From an uncultured cyanobacterium (GTDB lineage: Bacteria > Cyanobacteriota > Cyanobacteriia > PCC-6307 > Cyanobiaceae): a stretch of 7,164 nucleotides of DNA. Each line of letters begins with the position of its first letter. Positions within the stretch are counted from its first letter, which is position 1. The DNA lies in contig CAIYSK010000242.1 in assembly GCA_903928835.1 (NCBI GenBank), positions 1 to 7,164 on the forward strand, given 5' to 3'. Under the pieces are notes generated by a model. That model did no database searches and was not told where the DNA came from. It saw only the letters and a program-made list of their open reading frames with translations. The translations under genes were made by a program, and so were the position numbers. Below are positions 6,906 through 7,164 of this stretch, one piece after another.

Positions 6906-7164
6906 CTAACTGGCCTTCAACACGCCTGGCTCGGCCTGGAAGGGCACGATCTCCAGGGTGTCGACGGCGGCGCAGCAGGCAAAATCCGCATCGTGGTTGC
7001 CAATGCCCATCAAACGCTGGCCATGGCTGGCGGCGCGAAGACAGCCTTCGGTGTCGTTGGCCCATTGGTGCCAAACCGCTAGGGCCACATACATCTCATC
7101 GTTGGCAATGCGGGCCGGCTTTTGGGTTGCAGTTCCGATAGCAAGCAAGCCATCGGCCACGGCA
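6906..7164 (-). CDS. comB: ComB-family (2-phosphosulfolactate phosphatase-like) protein, C-terminal part
   Basis: Only the last 85 or so codons are in the window; the gene continues past the right edge. The visible protein includes [10 protein letters not shown] and a segment [20 protein letters not shown], followed by [11 protein letters not shown] near the end. This G-x-x-L-x-x-x-G...D...C-A...D...-V-P pattern resembles the C-terminus of ComB proteins, magnesium-dependent phosphatases that release sulfolactate from 2-phosphosulfolactate in coenzyme M synthesis in methanogens. Cyanobacteria do not make coenzyme M by that route as far as I know, so the substrate here is unclear. Codons continue upstream without a stop, so the GTG at 7160 is taken as an internal valine rather than a start. 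It is the first visible gene of the comB-nit-murI-sds cluster. The family call rests on the C-terminus alone. Confidence 0.7.
   Translation of the reverse strand, partial: AVADGLLAIGTATQKPARIANDEMYVALAVWHQWANDTEGCLRAASHGQRLMGIGNHDADFACCAAVDTLEIVPFQAEPGVLKAS

Overview
The window is GC-rich, gene-dense bacterial DNA, with strong preference for G or C at third codon positions, short intergenic gaps and few Shine-Dalgarno sequences. The gene set points to a cyanobacterium of the Synechococcus/Cyanobium (picocyanobacterial) lineage: a solanesyl-type prenyl diphosphate synthase (plastoquinone side chain), a DUF1350 protein (a family known mainly from cyanobacteria and plastid-bearing plants), peroxiredoxin Q, and a ComB-family protein next to a Nit1-like amidohydrolase. 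The assignment comes from protein resemblance and gene order recalled from memory, not from a search.

Layout from left to right. Positions 1-147 are non-coding as far as can be seen and hold an imperfect repeat that may be regulatory. A two-gene plus-strand unit follows: peroxiredoxin Q (148-621) and a DUF1350 alpha/beta-hydrolase-like protein (627-1382), 5 nt apart. It converges on a minus-strand acetyl-CoA synthetase (1379-3370); the two stop codons overlap in one TTAA. An 85-bp divergent intergenic region separates acs from a plus-strand HAD-family phosphatase (3456-4118). That gene converges, across a 29-bp gap containing a hairpin, on a minus-strand cluster transcribed right to left: comB (partial, 7164-6906), Nit1-like amidase (6865-6047), murI (6039-5143) and sds (5119-4148). 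Gaps in the cluster are 40, 7 and 23 nt, so it is probably one operon.

The genes are mostly housekeeping. MurI supplies D-glutamate for peptidoglycan, Sds the C45 prenyl chain for plastoquinone, Acs activates acetate to acetyl-CoA, peroxiredoxin Q removes peroxides, and the Nit1-like protein probably repairs a metabolite (deaminated glutathione). The DUF1350 protein, the HAD phosphatase and the ComB-like protein have a recognisable fold but unknown substrates. I saw no mobile element, CRISPR array, RNA gene or phage remnant, and no sign of a previously undescribed multi-gene system. The findings below are small-scale observations about gene boundaries, possible regulatory structure and poorly characterised families.
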